From Nitrospirota bacterium (GTDB lineage: Bacteria; Nitrospirota; Nitrospiria; Nitrospirales; Nitrospiraceae), in NCBI GenBank assembly GCA_030645475.1, contig JAUSMA010000060.1, positions 1 to 64,000 of the forward strand: 64,000 nt of DNA, read 5' to 3'. Positions 51,674 through 61,234 of this stretch are shown piece by piece. The notes beneath the pieces were generated by a model. The model did not search any database. It worked only from the letters and a program-made list of their open reading frames with translations, and was not told where the DNA came from. The position numbers and the translations under genes are program-made. How positions within the stretch are numbered: the first letter of the stretch is position 1; each line of letters begins with the position of its first letter.

Positions 51674-52957
51674 ATGGCAGACTCGACTGAACAGACCGAT
51701 GTGGCGGTGGTAGGAGCTGGGGGCGGTGGAGCGGTCCTCGCCCTGGCGTTGGCGAAGCAGGGGATCAGTACCGTCGTGCTGGATCAGGCTGCCGGTCCAC
51801 CCCAGGGATTGCGGGGAGAAATTCTCCAACCCAATGGACAACATGTGCTCGATCGCCTGGGCGTCCTGCAATCCTTACCGGCCAACGCCACGCGATCCGT
51901 GCGGCACTTTCATTTCTGCCGGGCCGGAGGCAAGCGCCTCTGTAGCATCGATTACAACGACCTGCCAGAGCCGTACAATCGCGCCATCGTCACCCTGCCG
52001 AACGTGGCCCATCATGCCATCGTTGCAGCGGTGCAGCAGCAGCAGAGCGCGACCCTTCGTTATGGCACCTCCTTCGTCGGACTCTTGCGCGAGGGAAACA
52101 AGGTGGTGGGATTGACCACGCAAGGGCCGGAAGGCACGAGCACGATCCGCGCCAAGATCGTCGTCGGCGCCGATGGGGCCTTTTCCAAGGTGCGCGAGGC
52201 CTTGCAGATTCCCGCCGACCTGCATCGCTATCCCGACGGCTATCTGATTGCGATTCTCGAATCGGAGGAGCCGATCTCCGAATCGTTTTACTACGTTGGG
52301 CACAAGACCATTTTGGGTCTCTTTCCTGCGACAGGGAACAAAGTCTATTTGTTCTACATGATCCCGAGCGGCTCAATGGAGGCCGTGATGCAGCGGGGCC
52401 TTCCTTCCTTGCAGCAGGCCTGGAGCCAGATCGCGCCGCAGTTCACCGGACTGTTCAAGCGTCTGAACGATTGGAGCCAGACCGCCTACATGCCGACCGG
52501 GCGGGTACGCACGCCGACCTGGGTAGCGGATGGGGCAGTCCTGATCGGCGATGCCGCCCATGCGATGAATCCCCATGCCTCGCAGGGACGGATGCAGGCG
52601 ATGGTCGATGCCATGGCCCTGTCCGATCTCTTGCCTGGCTGTTTGGCCGACAAGGACTATTCAGCCGCCAGGCTGAAAGAGTTTGAACGGATCAGGCGGC
52701 CGCATGTCACGATGTTGCAGCAGTTGGCCGATCAGCAAGTGTTCTATTGGAATACGGGCAATCCGGTCGTGGCTTTCCTGCGCGATCGTGTGTTTCAGAC
52801 CTTGGATCGGAACGAACGGCTGCGGTATCAGGTCCTCTCGACCACAGCGGGCTTGCGGACGACTGCGCCCTTCGATCTGATCGACCGCGTGATCGCCGCG
52901 GGGTTTCTTCCCGATTTTCGCGCGAATGGACAATCTCCACATCCGAAGTCTTCATGA
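51674..52957 (+). CDS. FAD-dependent monooxygenase (UbiH/PHBH family)
   Basis: This 427-residue flavoprotein has the N-terminal dinucleotide motif VAVVGAGGGGAVLALALAK, the middle VVGADGAFSKVRE and the FAD ribityl motif LIGDAAHAMNPHASQG. This arrangement defines class A aromatic or quinone-ring hydroxylases. The substrate is unknown; quinone, aromatic or geranylgeranyl compounds are all possible. It lies between the PLD-type nuclease and the nucleotidyltransferase genes with short gaps of 4 and 10 bases. No reductase partner is visible. Confidence 0.9.
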   Translation: MADSTEQTDVAVVGAGGGGAVLALALAKQGISTVVLDQAAGPPQGLRGEILQPNGQHVLDRLGVLQSLPANATRSVRHFHFCRAGGKRLCSIDYNDLPEPYNRAIVTLPNVAHHAIVAAVQQQQSATLRYGTSFVGLLREGNKVVGLTTQGPEGTSTIRAKIVVGADGAFSKVREALQIPADLHRYPDGYLIAILESEEPISESFYYVGHKTILGLFPATGNKVYLFYMIPSGSMEAVMQRGLPSLQQAWSQIAPQFTGLFKRLNDWSQTAYMPTGRVRTPTWVADGAVLIGDAAHAMNPHASQGRMQAMVDAMALSDLLPGCLADKDYSAARLKEFERIRRPHVTMLQQLADQQVFYWNTGNPVVAFLRDRVFQTLDRNERLRYQVLSTTAGLRTTAPFDLIDRVIAAGFLPDFRANGQSPHPKSS

Positions 52958-52967
52958 GGAATAGGGC

Positions 52968-53726
52968 ATGACTGAACGTGTGATCGAAGGATTGTCGGAC
53001 GAAACCCAGCAGCTGCTGCAGACCTACGTGAAGGAGGTCAAAGGCTGCTTCGGGGACCAGTTGGAAGGCATGCTGCTCTATGGCAGCGCCGTCCGTGGTG
53101 AATTTCTTCCGGGGCGTTCCAATCTGAATATCCTGCTGCTCGTGTCGTCGTACGACAGCGCCGTGCTCAAGAAGTACAGCGCCTTGCACCGTCAATGGAG
53201 CAAGGAACAGATCGTGGTCCCTCTCTTTCTCACGGAAGAGGAGCTGCACCAGTCGGCTGCGGTCTTCCCGCTCGAGTTTCTGGAAATCCAGGAGCACCAT
53301 CGCGTATTGGGCGGGCGCGATCCCTTCATCGGTTTTCACGTGAAGGCCGATCGGCTGCGAGAGGCCGTCGTTCAGGGCATGACGAGTAATCTATTCCGGC
53401 TGCGTCAGCGCTATGTCGAAGGGGGCGGGACCGACGATGCCACCACGATTTTGCTGCCGCTCTCGATTACGGCGACATTGCCATTGCTGCGCGGGGTGCA
53501 GCGGCTCCTCGGGCGGCCAGTCCTTTCTCATTCCGACTCCGTAATCAAGGACGTGGCCGAGCAGTTGAATCTCGATCTGCATGGTTTGTTGGATGCCTTG
53601 TTGCTCAAGCGCGGGCAGATTTCTCCCGGCCCGCACGAAGTGCCTCGCCTCTTCGACCGGTATTTACACACCATGACGCAACTCACGCGTGCGGTCGAAC
53701 AATTGCCGCAGCCGGGGCCACGATGA
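52968..53726 (+). CDS. Nucleotidyltransferase-fold protein with altered active site
   Basis: This 252-residue protein has the Pol-beta-type start (EGMLLYGSAVRGEFLPGRSN). The usual metal-binding D-x-D after the GSxxRG loop reads N-x-N here (SNLNILLL), so ordinary nucleotidyl transfer is unlikely. The rest is helical and resembles the C-terminal substrate-binding part of such proteins. The ATG follows GAGGAAT. The stop overlaps the TPM gene as ATGA. A binding or regulatory role is inferred. Confidence 0.8.
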   Translation: MTERVIEGLSDETQQLLQTYVKEVKGCFGDQLEGMLLYGSAVRGEFLPGRSNLNILLLVSSYDSAVLKKYSALHRQWSKEQIVVPLFLTEEELHQSAAVFPLEFLEIQEHHRVLGGRDPFIGFHVKADRLREAVVQGMTSNLFRLRQRYVEGGGTDDATTILLPLSITATLPLLRGVQRLLGRPVLSHSDSVIKDVAEQLNLDLHGLLDALLLKRGQISPGPHEVPRLFDRYLHTMTQLTRAVEQLPQPGPR

Positions 53727-54451
53727 CGAAGTTCGTTAGGATTGTACTCGTTTGCTGCCTCGTCCTCGTGGCGGGGACCGCTCAGGCGGTGCCCTACGAT
53801 CGACCCAAGGTCCAATTGCCGGAACCGCGAGGTTACGTGAGCGACCATGCCCAGGTGGTCAATGCGGAATGGAAAGAACGCATCCGGTCCGTCTGTCAAG
53901 ATCTGGAGCGGAAGACCGGCGTGGAAATGGTCGTGGTGACGGTCCCGAACATCAAGCCTTTCGGGACGATCAACGAATATGCGACGGCGATCTATGCCAA
54001 GTGGGGTATCGGGTCCGCGCAACAAGAGCATGGCGTCATGGTGCTGGTATCGGTGGAGGACCGACAAGTCGCGATCACGCTGGGCCGGCAGATGTTGCCG
54101 GTGATTACCCCCACGGTGATGAATCAAGTCGGACATGAGCATCTGCAACCGTTCATCGACCGGGGTCAGTTCGGCGAAGGGCTCTATCGCACCGTGGTCT
54201 CGCTCGCCGCGCCGGCGCAAGAAATCAGGGTCGGGACGCTGTCGAAGACCCATTTCAAAGGTGTCGGTTTCTGGATCACCCTCTTTACCAGCATCGGAGC
54301 TATCTCATTCTTCTGGTGGATCAGCCGTCCGGATCTCCGGCATCCCTACAGACGGATTCAAAAAGGCGAGTATTGGGGAACCGGGCAGGGGGGATTCGGG
54401 GGGAACTTCGGAGGATTTGGAGGGGGGACTGGTCAGGATGGTTGGCGGTAG
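53723..54451 (+). CDS. TPM-domain exported membrane protein
   Basis: This 242-residue protein has a signal peptide (VLVCCLVLVAGTAQAVP). A TPM domain follows (residues about 30-165, with YVSDHAQVVNAEWKERIRSV, AIYAKWGIG and GVMVLVSVEDRQVAI). One membrane helix (FWITLFTSIGAISFFWWI) leads to a Gly-rich tail (GGFGGNFGGFGGG). TPM proteins act in envelope or thylakoid repair. It ends the operon that begins at 50717. Confidence 0.87.
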   Translation: MTKFVRIVLVCCLVLVAGTAQAVPYDRPKVQLPEPRGYVSDHAQVVNAEWKERIRSVCQDLERKTGVEMVVVTVPNIKPFGTINEYATAIYAKWGIGSAQQEHGVMVLVSVEDRQVAITLGRQMLPVITPTVMNQVGHEHLQPFIDRGQFGEGLYRTVVSLAAPAQEIRVGTLSKTHFKGVGFWITLFTSIGAISFFWWISRPDLRHPYRRIQKGEYWGTGQGGFGGNFGGFGGGTGQDGWR

Positions 54452-54463
54452 AGGAGGGGTGAG

Positions 54464-54549
54464 GGTAGTCTGACGGTCTCCTGTGCTCGCGCAACGCGCG
54501 GCCTCAGAAGGCCCTCGTTGGACGCGCGCAGTGGGAGACGATCAGACCA
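54464..54549. repeat. Palindromic repeat family B, copy 1
   Basis: About 86 bases with inverted ends (GTCTGACGGTCTCC and GGGAGACGATCAGAC) surrounding GCTCGCGCAACGCGCGGCC and a complementary GGCCCTCGTTGGACGCGCGC. Copies of the core recur at 55200, 56432, 56620, 56751, 61354 and 62570. The gap from 54550 to 54660 holds no gene. Confidence 0.8.
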
Positions 54550-54660
54550 CCCTTCCCCGTTGAGAGGGGTAGGTAACTAGCAAGCTTGGAAGGAGCATTG
54601 ATAGCTGTTCGTTTCTATGAGTTCTCGGTGCAGACCAATGGGATGTCGCCAGGCGAGGTG

Positions 54661-54978
54661 TTAGAGACTTCGCAAGCGATGTTTGTAATGGGCTGTCTCA
54701 GGAGGCTCATGTAAAGGCGGTTGACTGAATCGTTCTCGCTCCCATTCGGTCAGCACTTGGCGGAAGGCCTTCTCCGTGACGACGTGGTGATCCCGGAAAT
54801 AACGATAGCGCTGTTGATGTTCGGTATCGAATCGAGCCACGTTGTTTTGGTCCACGACTAAGACCGTGCGTTGCTCTAGCCCTTCAATGTAGCGCTGGCC
54901 CAGAAATATAGCGCAGACACATGAGAGGCTAACCATAAGAATTGGGATCTGAGCGGCGAGATGACTCTTCTGTTCCAT
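54661..54978 (-). CDS. Small membrane protein
   Basis: This 105-residue protein starts at an ATG behind GGAGA. One membrane helix lies near the N-terminus (AQIPILMVSLSCVCAIFLG); the rest is charged, with HHVVTEKAFRQVLTEWERER and a basic end. It probably has a large cytosolic or periplasmic tail. No family is recognised. It stands alone among repeats. Confidence 0.6.
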   Translation of the reverse strand: MEQKSHLAAQIPILMVSLSCVCAIFLGQRYIEGLEQRTVLVVDQNNVARFDTEHQQRYRYFRDHHVVTEKAFRQVLTEWERERFSQPPLHEPPETAHYKHRLRSL

Positions 54979-55014
54979 GATCTTGTCTCCGCGTACCATG
55001 TAACTATAGCGCAC

Positions 55015-55341
55015 GGTTCGACGTCCGACCTCCTGTCCTCAGCGGGCTCTCTTTCTATTGCGGTTGCCACCCAAACGACTCCGTTACTACATCTTGTTGC
55101 TGTGCATTAGCCCAACGGCTGAAAGACACAGCCCAAATCGAGTCACCTCAGACGAAGAAGCCGTAGGTGGAGAAGGGTGGCCTGGCCGTCCTTCTGATCG
55201 CGGAATAGAGAGCGGGATGGAGGCTGATGATCTTCTGTGCTCGCGCAGCGCGCAGGGGCTTGTCTGTCTGGTTTTTCGGGATGAAATTCCAGTCCGATCA
55301 ACCAAACAAACCAGATAGACGGGATAGACCAGATGAACTAG
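55015..55341. repeat. Repeat-bearing gap (families B and C)
   Basis: No gene is supported in these 327 bases. At about 55200-55260 lies a family B core (TGTGCTCGCGCAGCGCGCAG). At 55262-55320 is a family C hairpin with arms GTCTGTCTGGTTT and AAACCAGATAGAC (one mismatch), which sits just after the MtfA-like gene stop on the minus strand and may act as its terminator. Confidence 0.7.
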
Positions 55342-56328
55342 CTAGCCGCGCTTCGCCGGTCCTGCAAGGCAGCAATGTTTGTATTTCTTGCCGCTGCCGC
55401 AGGGACAGGGCGCGTTGCGGCTGACCCCCTGGCGACGTGGGGGTACCAACGGGAGCAGCGACCCCGTGTCTTGGTGAAACATACCGCGCAGCATGGCGTA
55501 CAAGGCGGGATCCCGGCGTTTCAACAGTTCCGGCGAGGTGAAGAAATACTCGGCCAGCACGGCGAAGTATTCGTGTTCGTTCGTGTAGGCATAGGAACTG
55601 ACGTGGGCGCGATGCGTCGAAGGGCGAGCCAGTTCCCGAGCCACGTAGCGCACCCATTGCCGGACCACCATCCAGGGCACCTCCGGCGGGAGCCCATACT
55701 CATTCGCCTCTTGCTCGACCAGGTGCGCAAACTCATGCACCCCCACATTCTGTGTGCCGGCCTGATGGGCGAACCCTGCCAGGAGCGCCGGCTTGGAGAG
55801 AATCATCACTCCGCTCAAATGGTGCAGCCCGACCATCCCAAGAATGTTCTCATCGGACCCCCCATGGCTTTGGTAGGCGTCGTCGAAGGCATCCGGGTAG
55901 ATCAGCACCTCACGCAGTCGATGATATTCCCAGTCGTGGAAGCCGAAGATCGGGATCGCCGCACTCGCCGCCACCAGCACCCGAATCGTCTCATCTACCT
56001 CCGTGCGAATGCCCGTAATCTGGATCTCGTCGAGGAAAATCTGCACCAGGTGCCGGAATCGCGTCTTCTCCGCATCGTTCAACGCCACGAAGAAGGCGAC
56101 ATGCGTGCGAAGAATTCGTTCCCACTCGTCTGGAAAGGGTTGCTGCATCACCGTCACCCGCCGGAGATAGCGCCGCCGCACCCACCAGTAACTGAACGGG
56201 ATCAGACCCAGTAGGAGCCAGAGCGCAGGGGCCAGCCAGACCAACAGGCCCGCAGCCCAGGCCACCAGGCCGGCGACGACGAGCGCCTGCCGCCGATTTC
56301 GGCCATTCATCTCCAGGGTCACGATCAT
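55342..56328 (-). CDS. Membrane-anchored MtfA-like zinc peptidase with SEC-C tail
   Basis: This 328-residue protein begins with two close membrane helices (residues about 15-45, VVAGLVAWAAGLLVWLAPAL and onward). An MtfA-like M90 peptidase domain follows, with the zinc helix VGVHEFAHLVEQEANEYGLP and DAFDDAYQSHGGSDE. The C-terminus carries a SEC-C zinc motif (RNAPCPCGSGKKYKHCCL). E. coli MtfA is soluble and has neither the helices nor SEC-C. The start ATG is spaced well from GGAG. It probably cleaves proteins at the membrane; its target is unknown. Confidence 0.9.
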   Translation of the reverse strand: MIVTLEMNGRNRRQALVVAGLVAWAAGLLVWLAPALWLLLGLIPFSYWWVRRRYLRRVTVMQQPFPDEWERILRTHVAFFVALNDAEKTRFRHLVQIFLDEIQITGIRTEVDETIRVLVAASAAIPIFGFHDWEYHRLREVLIYPDAFDDAYQSHGGSDENILGMVGLHHLSGVMILSKPALLAGFAHQAGTQNVGVHEFAHLVEQEANEYGLPPEVPWMVVRQWVRYVARELARPSTHRAHVSSYAYTNEHEYFAVLAEYFFTSPELLKRRDPALYAMLRGMFHQDTGSLLPLVPPRRQGVSRNAPCPCGSGKKYKHCCLAGPAKRG

Positions 56329-57010
56329 CGAGGTCTCCAGCGTGAAAGGACTTCCAGCGTCAGGATGTTACTCTGGGCGAACAGACACGGGAGATGAGTA
56401 TGGCAGCGACGGAGACAAGAGCATAGGGGCAGGAGGAGTGGCCAGGTGCCCTTCTTGCTCGCAGAACGCGCACGATGAAACGGTGCTCGTCCGATGCGCG
56501 CAGTAAAGGGCAGCCTCAGCCACTCCTCTAAAGAGAGGTAGAGAAAATTGAAATCTGCTTATTAGACCAGCGGGATTGCGCAAGGGATTGAGGAGCTTTT
56601 TTGCTCCCGAAGCAGAGGAGGGATGGAGCCTGATGATCTTCTGTGCTCGCGCAACGCGCGGCCTCCGAAGGCCCTCGTTGGACGCGCGCAGTGGAAGATC
56701 AATCAGCCCCCATCCCTAAGAGAGAATGAGCGAGCTTGGAATCGGATGGGAAGGGCAGCCTGGTCGTCCTCCTGCTCGCGGAACGCGCACGATAGGAATG
56801 TGCTCGTTCGACGTGCGCAATCGAGGATTGACCAGGTCACTCTTGAAAATGGAGTAGGGGATTGAGAGGCCGCGTGCAGTGGGAGACGATCTAGCCCGCC
56901 CTCAAGGGAGATGGTTGATAGAATAGCGATGGATATTCAGCCGAGAAAAGACTCCCAACCATTTTTCTGGCCAAAAAGAGTCTCCGGAAACTCTTGATCC
57001 CTGAATCAAG
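56329..57010. repeat. Cluster of family B palindromic repeats
   Basis: This 682-base gap holds no supportable gene. It contains family B elements at about 56432-56529 (ends GGAGGAGTGG/CCACTCCTC), 56620-56716 (ends GGGATGG/CCATCCC) and 56751-56840, plus a fragment near 56870-56900. Each has a GCTCGC(G)NAACGCGC core and a second, complementary CGTTGGACGCGCGC-type arm, giving long hairpins. It borders the 3' end of the nuclease-STAND gene. Confidence 0.8.
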
Positions 57011-60000
57011 CTAGCGGACGTGTTCGATGAAGTTGCCCAAGGGCTGATCGAGGGCATTTGCAGCTGCCTGAAGCAGCTTCCTCAAGGTTCCATTCCCGGC
57101 CTCAACATCATGTACTACTCGGAGCAATGCAGGTACAGATGTGCGAGGAGAGGAAAACTGGAAGCGATTCTCTGCTTGTGCATGCCAGGAACCTGCGAAG
57201 CGTCTCGCAACATGGAGGTTGAAGAGTTCTTGGCGTGTGACGCTCGAGTCACTGATCATTGCTGAAACAAGGAAATTCTGCAGCCGCAGGGTTATGGTAG
57301 CACCTGGCAAGCTCAACAGTAGCTTCGCTGCGGCTCCACAACGTACGGTCCCTGGGTTCGCTGTGTCCTGAACAGTTGCCTCAAGAAGATCTGCTTGGCG
57401 TGAAGCCCCTTCGAGAAGCAACCGTACGGCGTTAGTTAATACAGCATCGTTTCCGAGTTCTTTTCTGCTTTCTTCTAGCCATCCCTCTAGGTGGGCAGTC
57501 AAGTAAGGACCGCTGCAGACGATGCCTGCAATCAACAGACCAAACCATCGCTCAGGTAAGACCGTCAGATTCGATGTTGGTCCTGTGTCGGGCTCCAGCG
57601 GATTTAGGTTTTCTTGTCTAAGTGAAAGGTCAGCTGTTGCTGTCTCATAATCCACCAATGCCTGAATGAAGCCGACCTCAGCACCAGCAGCGTAAAATAA
57701 CGCAAGGCGTGCTTGCGACGCGAACCATCGAACAAGGAGATACCTCGAGCCTGCCAAGGTTTCGAGTTCAGTGGTAATGGAGGACGGCCCTACTCCTAGA
57801 GTAGTCGCAAGAAGTAGCACTTGAGCCCTGGTCATTTCGTTGCGGGCAGCTTGCCCTGGTTCAACCTTGGGAGCTTTCAGGATGGGGGAGCTTGCATCTC
57901 CTGGCCGAATCCGTGACTCCTCCCCCTCCTGTTTCCAATAGGCCTTCCTGATGATTCTGCAGACCTCAACGGTCATTCGCTGCACGGCGTCCCACCGGGT
58001 ATCACCTTCATCAGCTGCTTCGGGAGGTAATGTTAGGACCGCCTCAACCAATATCCTTGCCGCAGTAGGTTGGTTGCCCTTGAGGGATACGACGAGCGCG
58101 GCATCCATTCGCAGGCCAAATTTAGTGAGGTCGAAAGACCCAGGAGTAATGGAGTCGGCGGCTGCAAGAAAGATTCGCTCTGCATCACCATACTGCTTAA
58201 GCCGAGCAGCGCTAACGCCCGCTCGTCGGTATGCGAACGGATCGAGCACAGCCTTGCTAGCTTGGGCGGAAGTCAGCTGGTGCCAGATCTTTAGAACCGC
58301 CTCATCATCTTGTCTATGGAAGAGGACATTGGCTCGTTGTTCCAGGACCACGGCCGAAGACCCGAAGGCCGCGTCAGCCTTATCCAGCACAACCAACGCA
58401 TCCTCACTCCGATCGAGAGACTCGGAGAGAATGATCGCTCTGGCTTTAGCAGCTTCCTGACCAAATCGAGCTGAATCTCGGCGTTTAGCGTAATCGTCCA
58501 CTCGCTCAAAGAGTGTCAGCCAAGGCTCCCAGTCTGTGGTCTCCTCATGCTTGGCAGCCCACGCACCCTGTACGAATGCGCCTAAATCTTGCACAACCGG
58601 CCATTCCAACATCGTATCAAACTGTTTACGAAGGTCATCTGTTGCCACGTTGTCTAACCACTGCAATAGCTCGTCGAGACTCGCTATGTTGCGAAAGCTC
58701 CGGTTTGCGAAAAGAAACATCATCTGGACTGTCGTTCCGTTAGCGGGCAAGCCCGACGCTGCCACATCGTCCTTCCCTAGGAGGTTTCGTGTCCTATCAG
58801 CCTGAAGCTCTTGCAAATCGTCTGGTAGTCTTTCAATACCAGCGATAGCTTGAAGGCGAGGTCTGAGCGGCACCTTGAGACTCTGTGAAAATCCAATGGA
58901 GGACCACATGATCGCCAGCATAGTGGATTTAGCTTCAGGCGACGGAATCCGTTCGATGTCGTCTGCCCAACGTTCACAAATTTGAGGGAGAAAATCAGAG
59001 TCCAATGTCGAAGCAGCCTGAAACTGCAATCGTCGGAGAATTGGCCCTATCATCACATCGTCGATGATAGATTGGCCAGCTTCCAGTGCGATAAGAGGCA
59101 GCCACAGAAGCTGCCTTTCAACCGCGCGCTCGGCATCCTCCTTTGCGATCAGCTGGAGGTGCATTGCTGTGTAAGCTAGCCGTGCGCGGTCTTGAGCAAT
59201 GAATGCGTGATAGAGAAGTGCTGCTGCCTCAGATGGGTCAAGGGGCTGTTTGGCTTGAATAGCGACATACAAGCGAATGTGCGCTTGCTTGCACTTTTCA
59301 GGGGACCAGACGTCAGCAGCAACTCCTTGAAGCAGCGCAGTGGTGCGAAACCATTGCCCCTCGATCTTCTCAATCCATTTTCCAGTGAGCTTGTCGAGTA
59401 CATCCCCGGCATTTGTCAGCCCCTCAACGGCCTCAGCCAGTCGGATCGCAACTGTTCGATGCATTAGCACGGTGCATTCTGAGGCTAAGTAGACAAACTC
59501 AGCTGTGGGACCAGACACTGACTCACTTAGTAGTTGTTGAGCCATTTGACGAACGGAGATCACAGCCGGTGATTGCGTGGTCAAATCAGTCTGATTAGGC
59601 TTAGGCCAGCCGCGGGTGGTGAGTTCAGCCAACCGAACCTGGACGAGTTTTGGATGACCCCTTGTCCAGATCTTTACGAAAGTACCCCAGATATTTGAAA
59701 GTGCTTCTGGACAACCGTGCTCGAGGCACAATGTCTCTGTTTCCTCGGTGCTCAGCTCGGGCACATCAAGAACTTGGATATTGTTGAAGTCTTGAACGAC
59801 AGCCGAATCGCTAGAGGCACCCTGCGCAGTAAGAATGACGCCACGCCCTGTCGCGTTAGCCCGGTGCAACACCAACTCAAGCGAGTCTCGATAGACACGG
59901 TGAGCAGTCGGACTGATGTCCATGTCATCGACAACGACCAGGCTTGGACATTCCCCACTTTCAATTTGACCAGCCAGCGCGAGGAGGACGATGTCTGCCT

Positions 60001-61075
60001 CGCCCAGGGAACGCCCGGTTAGGTTGATCCACCATGCCTCGGGGCACAATGTCGAAGCGACAAGCTGTGCGAGAGTAGTCTTGCCCTTATAGACTGTCCC
60101 TGTGAGCAAGATGACTCGGCGTTGTTTGACCAATTCTTCCAGGTGCTGCGTGAGCGCTGGTCTACGGAGGAGTGGATTAGGGGGGCGTGGCGATTTGAGA
60201 ATTAAAAGTTTGAGTAAATTCAAGCCAGGATGTGCGTTACCTATAAGGTCTAGCAGCTGTTCAACTGGTATTGGCAAATTAATAGTAATCGCCGCTTCGA
60301 CCTGTCTCAACAACTCGCCACGAGTCAAGCATCTTTTGGCAGGTAATGGGTCTAGTACTGCTTCCCAAAAATGGGAAACAACGTACTTTTGAACGCGTGA
60401 GCAGAGAGACGGTGGGCGTCCCTGGCTTGCCAAGAGCACAACGATGCGATTGTTAACGCTACGCTTGACCCCTTCAAGGTCTGGCTGGTCCATGAACCAG
60501 TAAAATCGCCTAATGAGTCGCTGCTGGACATCATCAATAGTTGCGTCTGCTAAAAACGCCCGCAAAGAACTGCCAGCAGGAAGTTTTACTTTTAAATACT
60601 CCGCTATCTTGGCAGCTAACTCTGAATTCGTCTGCGCAGCGCGCCAAGCCTCAATGCCCTTGAGACCATCGAAGCTTGAGTCCTCCTCCATTGCAATAGA
60701 GCTGGTCGTAAGGTAGTGGAAATCTATCTGACGCGTGGGTTCATTGCAGGACAGTGTCCAGAAGTTCTCCAGCGCCTCGCGAGCCTTCTTGTTGCCCAAC
60801 GAAATAGAACCTACGTTCTTCTTAACTTGCACAGCAATAGCACTGCCGGGCTTAACAACATCGAAGTCTTCCGCGCATTCCAAGTAGATTGCTTCGTCGG
60901 CATTATTTAGCCGAAGCCAGGCATCAATTGAACACCAGGCTTGATAGACGGTTCCTTGAATGGAGTAGACAGCCTGTCGCCCGGGGTCTCCTAGTAGATG
61001 AGGAGGAAGGCCGGCAATGCCTAGTAGAGTCTGATCATCGGGCAATGGTTTCAGTGTTGGATTGTGGTCAGGCAT
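57011..61075 (-). CDS. Nuclease (DUF4297/Cap4-like) - STAND-type ATPase - helical repeat protein, candidate defence gene
   Basis: This 1354-residue protein starts at the ATG at 61075; the frame upstream is repeat DNA and is rejected. Residues about 20-100 look like a Cap4/DUF4297-type PD-(D/E)xK nuclease: GTVYQAWCSIDAWL, then ECAEDFDVV and AVQVKKN. At about 325-390 is an NTPase with Walker A (TGTVYKGKTT) and Walker B (LVVVDDMD), in the style of STAND proteins. From about 650 to the end the protein is all-helical and TPR-like (HRQDDEAVLKIWHQL, YRRAGVSAARLKQYGDAERI). This layout resembles Avs-type antiphage sensors with a nuclease effector. Base composition appears lower in GC than in its neighbours (judged by eye). 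Repeats flank both ends. Family placement is inference from motifs. Confidence 0.8.
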   Translation of the reverse strand: MPDHNPTLKPLPDDQTLLGIAGLPPHLLGDPGRQAVYSIQGTVYQAWCSIDAWLRLNNADEAIYLECAEDFDVVKPGSAIAVQVKKNVGSISLGNKKAREALENFWTLSCNEPTRQIDFHYLTTSSIAMEEDSSFDGLKGIEAWRAAQTNSELAAKIAEYLKVKLPAGSSLRAFLADATIDDVQQRLIRRFYWFMDQPDLEGVKRSVNNRIVVLLASQGRPPSLCSRVQKYVVSHFWEAVLDPLPAKRCLTRGELLRQVEAAITINLPIPVEQLLDLIGNAHPGLNLLKLLILKSPRPPNPLLRRPALTQHLEELVKQRRVILLTGTVYKGKTTLAQLVASTLCPEAWWINLTGRSLGEADIVLLALAGQIESGECPSLVVVDDMDISPTAHRVYRDSLELVLHRANATGRGVILTAQGASSDSAVVQDFNNIQVLDVPELSTEETETLCLEHGCPEALSNIWGTFVKIWTRGHPKLVQVRLAELTTRGWPKPNQTDLTTQSPAVISVRQMAQQLLSESVSGPTAEFVYLASECTVLMHRTVAIRLAEAVEGLTNAGDVLDKLTGKWIEKIEGQWFRTTALLQGVAADVWSPEKCKQAHIRLYVAIQAKQPLDPSEAAALLYHAFIAQDRARLAYTAMHLQLIAKEDAERAVERQLLWLPLIALEAGQSIIDDVMIGPILRRLQFQAASTLDSDFLPQICERWADDIERIPSPEAKSTMLAIMWSSIGFSQSLKVPLRPRLQAIAGIERLPDDLQELQADRTRNLLGKDDVAASGLPANGTTVQMMFLFANRSFRNIASLDELLQWLDNVATDDLRKQFDTMLEWPVVQDLGAFVQGAWAAKHEETTDWEPWLTLFERVDDYAKRRDSARFGQEAAKARAIILSESLDRSEDALVVLDKADAAFGSSAVVLEQRANVLFHRQDDEAVLKIWHQLTSAQASKAVLDPFAYRRAGVSAARLKQYGDAERIFLAAADSITPGSFDLTKFGLRMDAALVVSLKGNQPTAARILVEAVLTLPPEAADEGDTRWDAVQRMTVEVCRIIRKAYWKQEGEESRIRPGDASSPILKAPKVEPGQAARNEMTRAQVLLLATTLGVGPSSITTELETLAGSRYLLVRWFASQARLALFYAAGAEVGFIQALVDYETATADLSLRQENLNPLEPDTGPTSNLTVLPERWFGLLIAGIVCSGPYLTAHLEGWLEESRKELGNDAVLTNAVRLLLEGASRQADLLEATVQDTANPGTVRCGAAAKLLLSLPGATITLRLQNFLVSAMISDSSVTRQELFNLHVARRFAGSWHAQAENRFQFSSPRTSVPALLRVVHDVEAGNGTLRKLLQAAANALDQPLGNFIEHVR

Positions 61076-61234
61076 TTGAAGACAGCATTTACATGGGAGG
61101 AAACAGAGACATTCTACGTTTTCCTCGGCAGCCGGTCTATGCCCATGTGGGACAGTTTGCCGAACGCTATTTCCATTTTTCCCTCCATGATCAGAGGGGC
61201 GGCCTGGTGGGCTCCCATCTTGCGCGCATCGACC

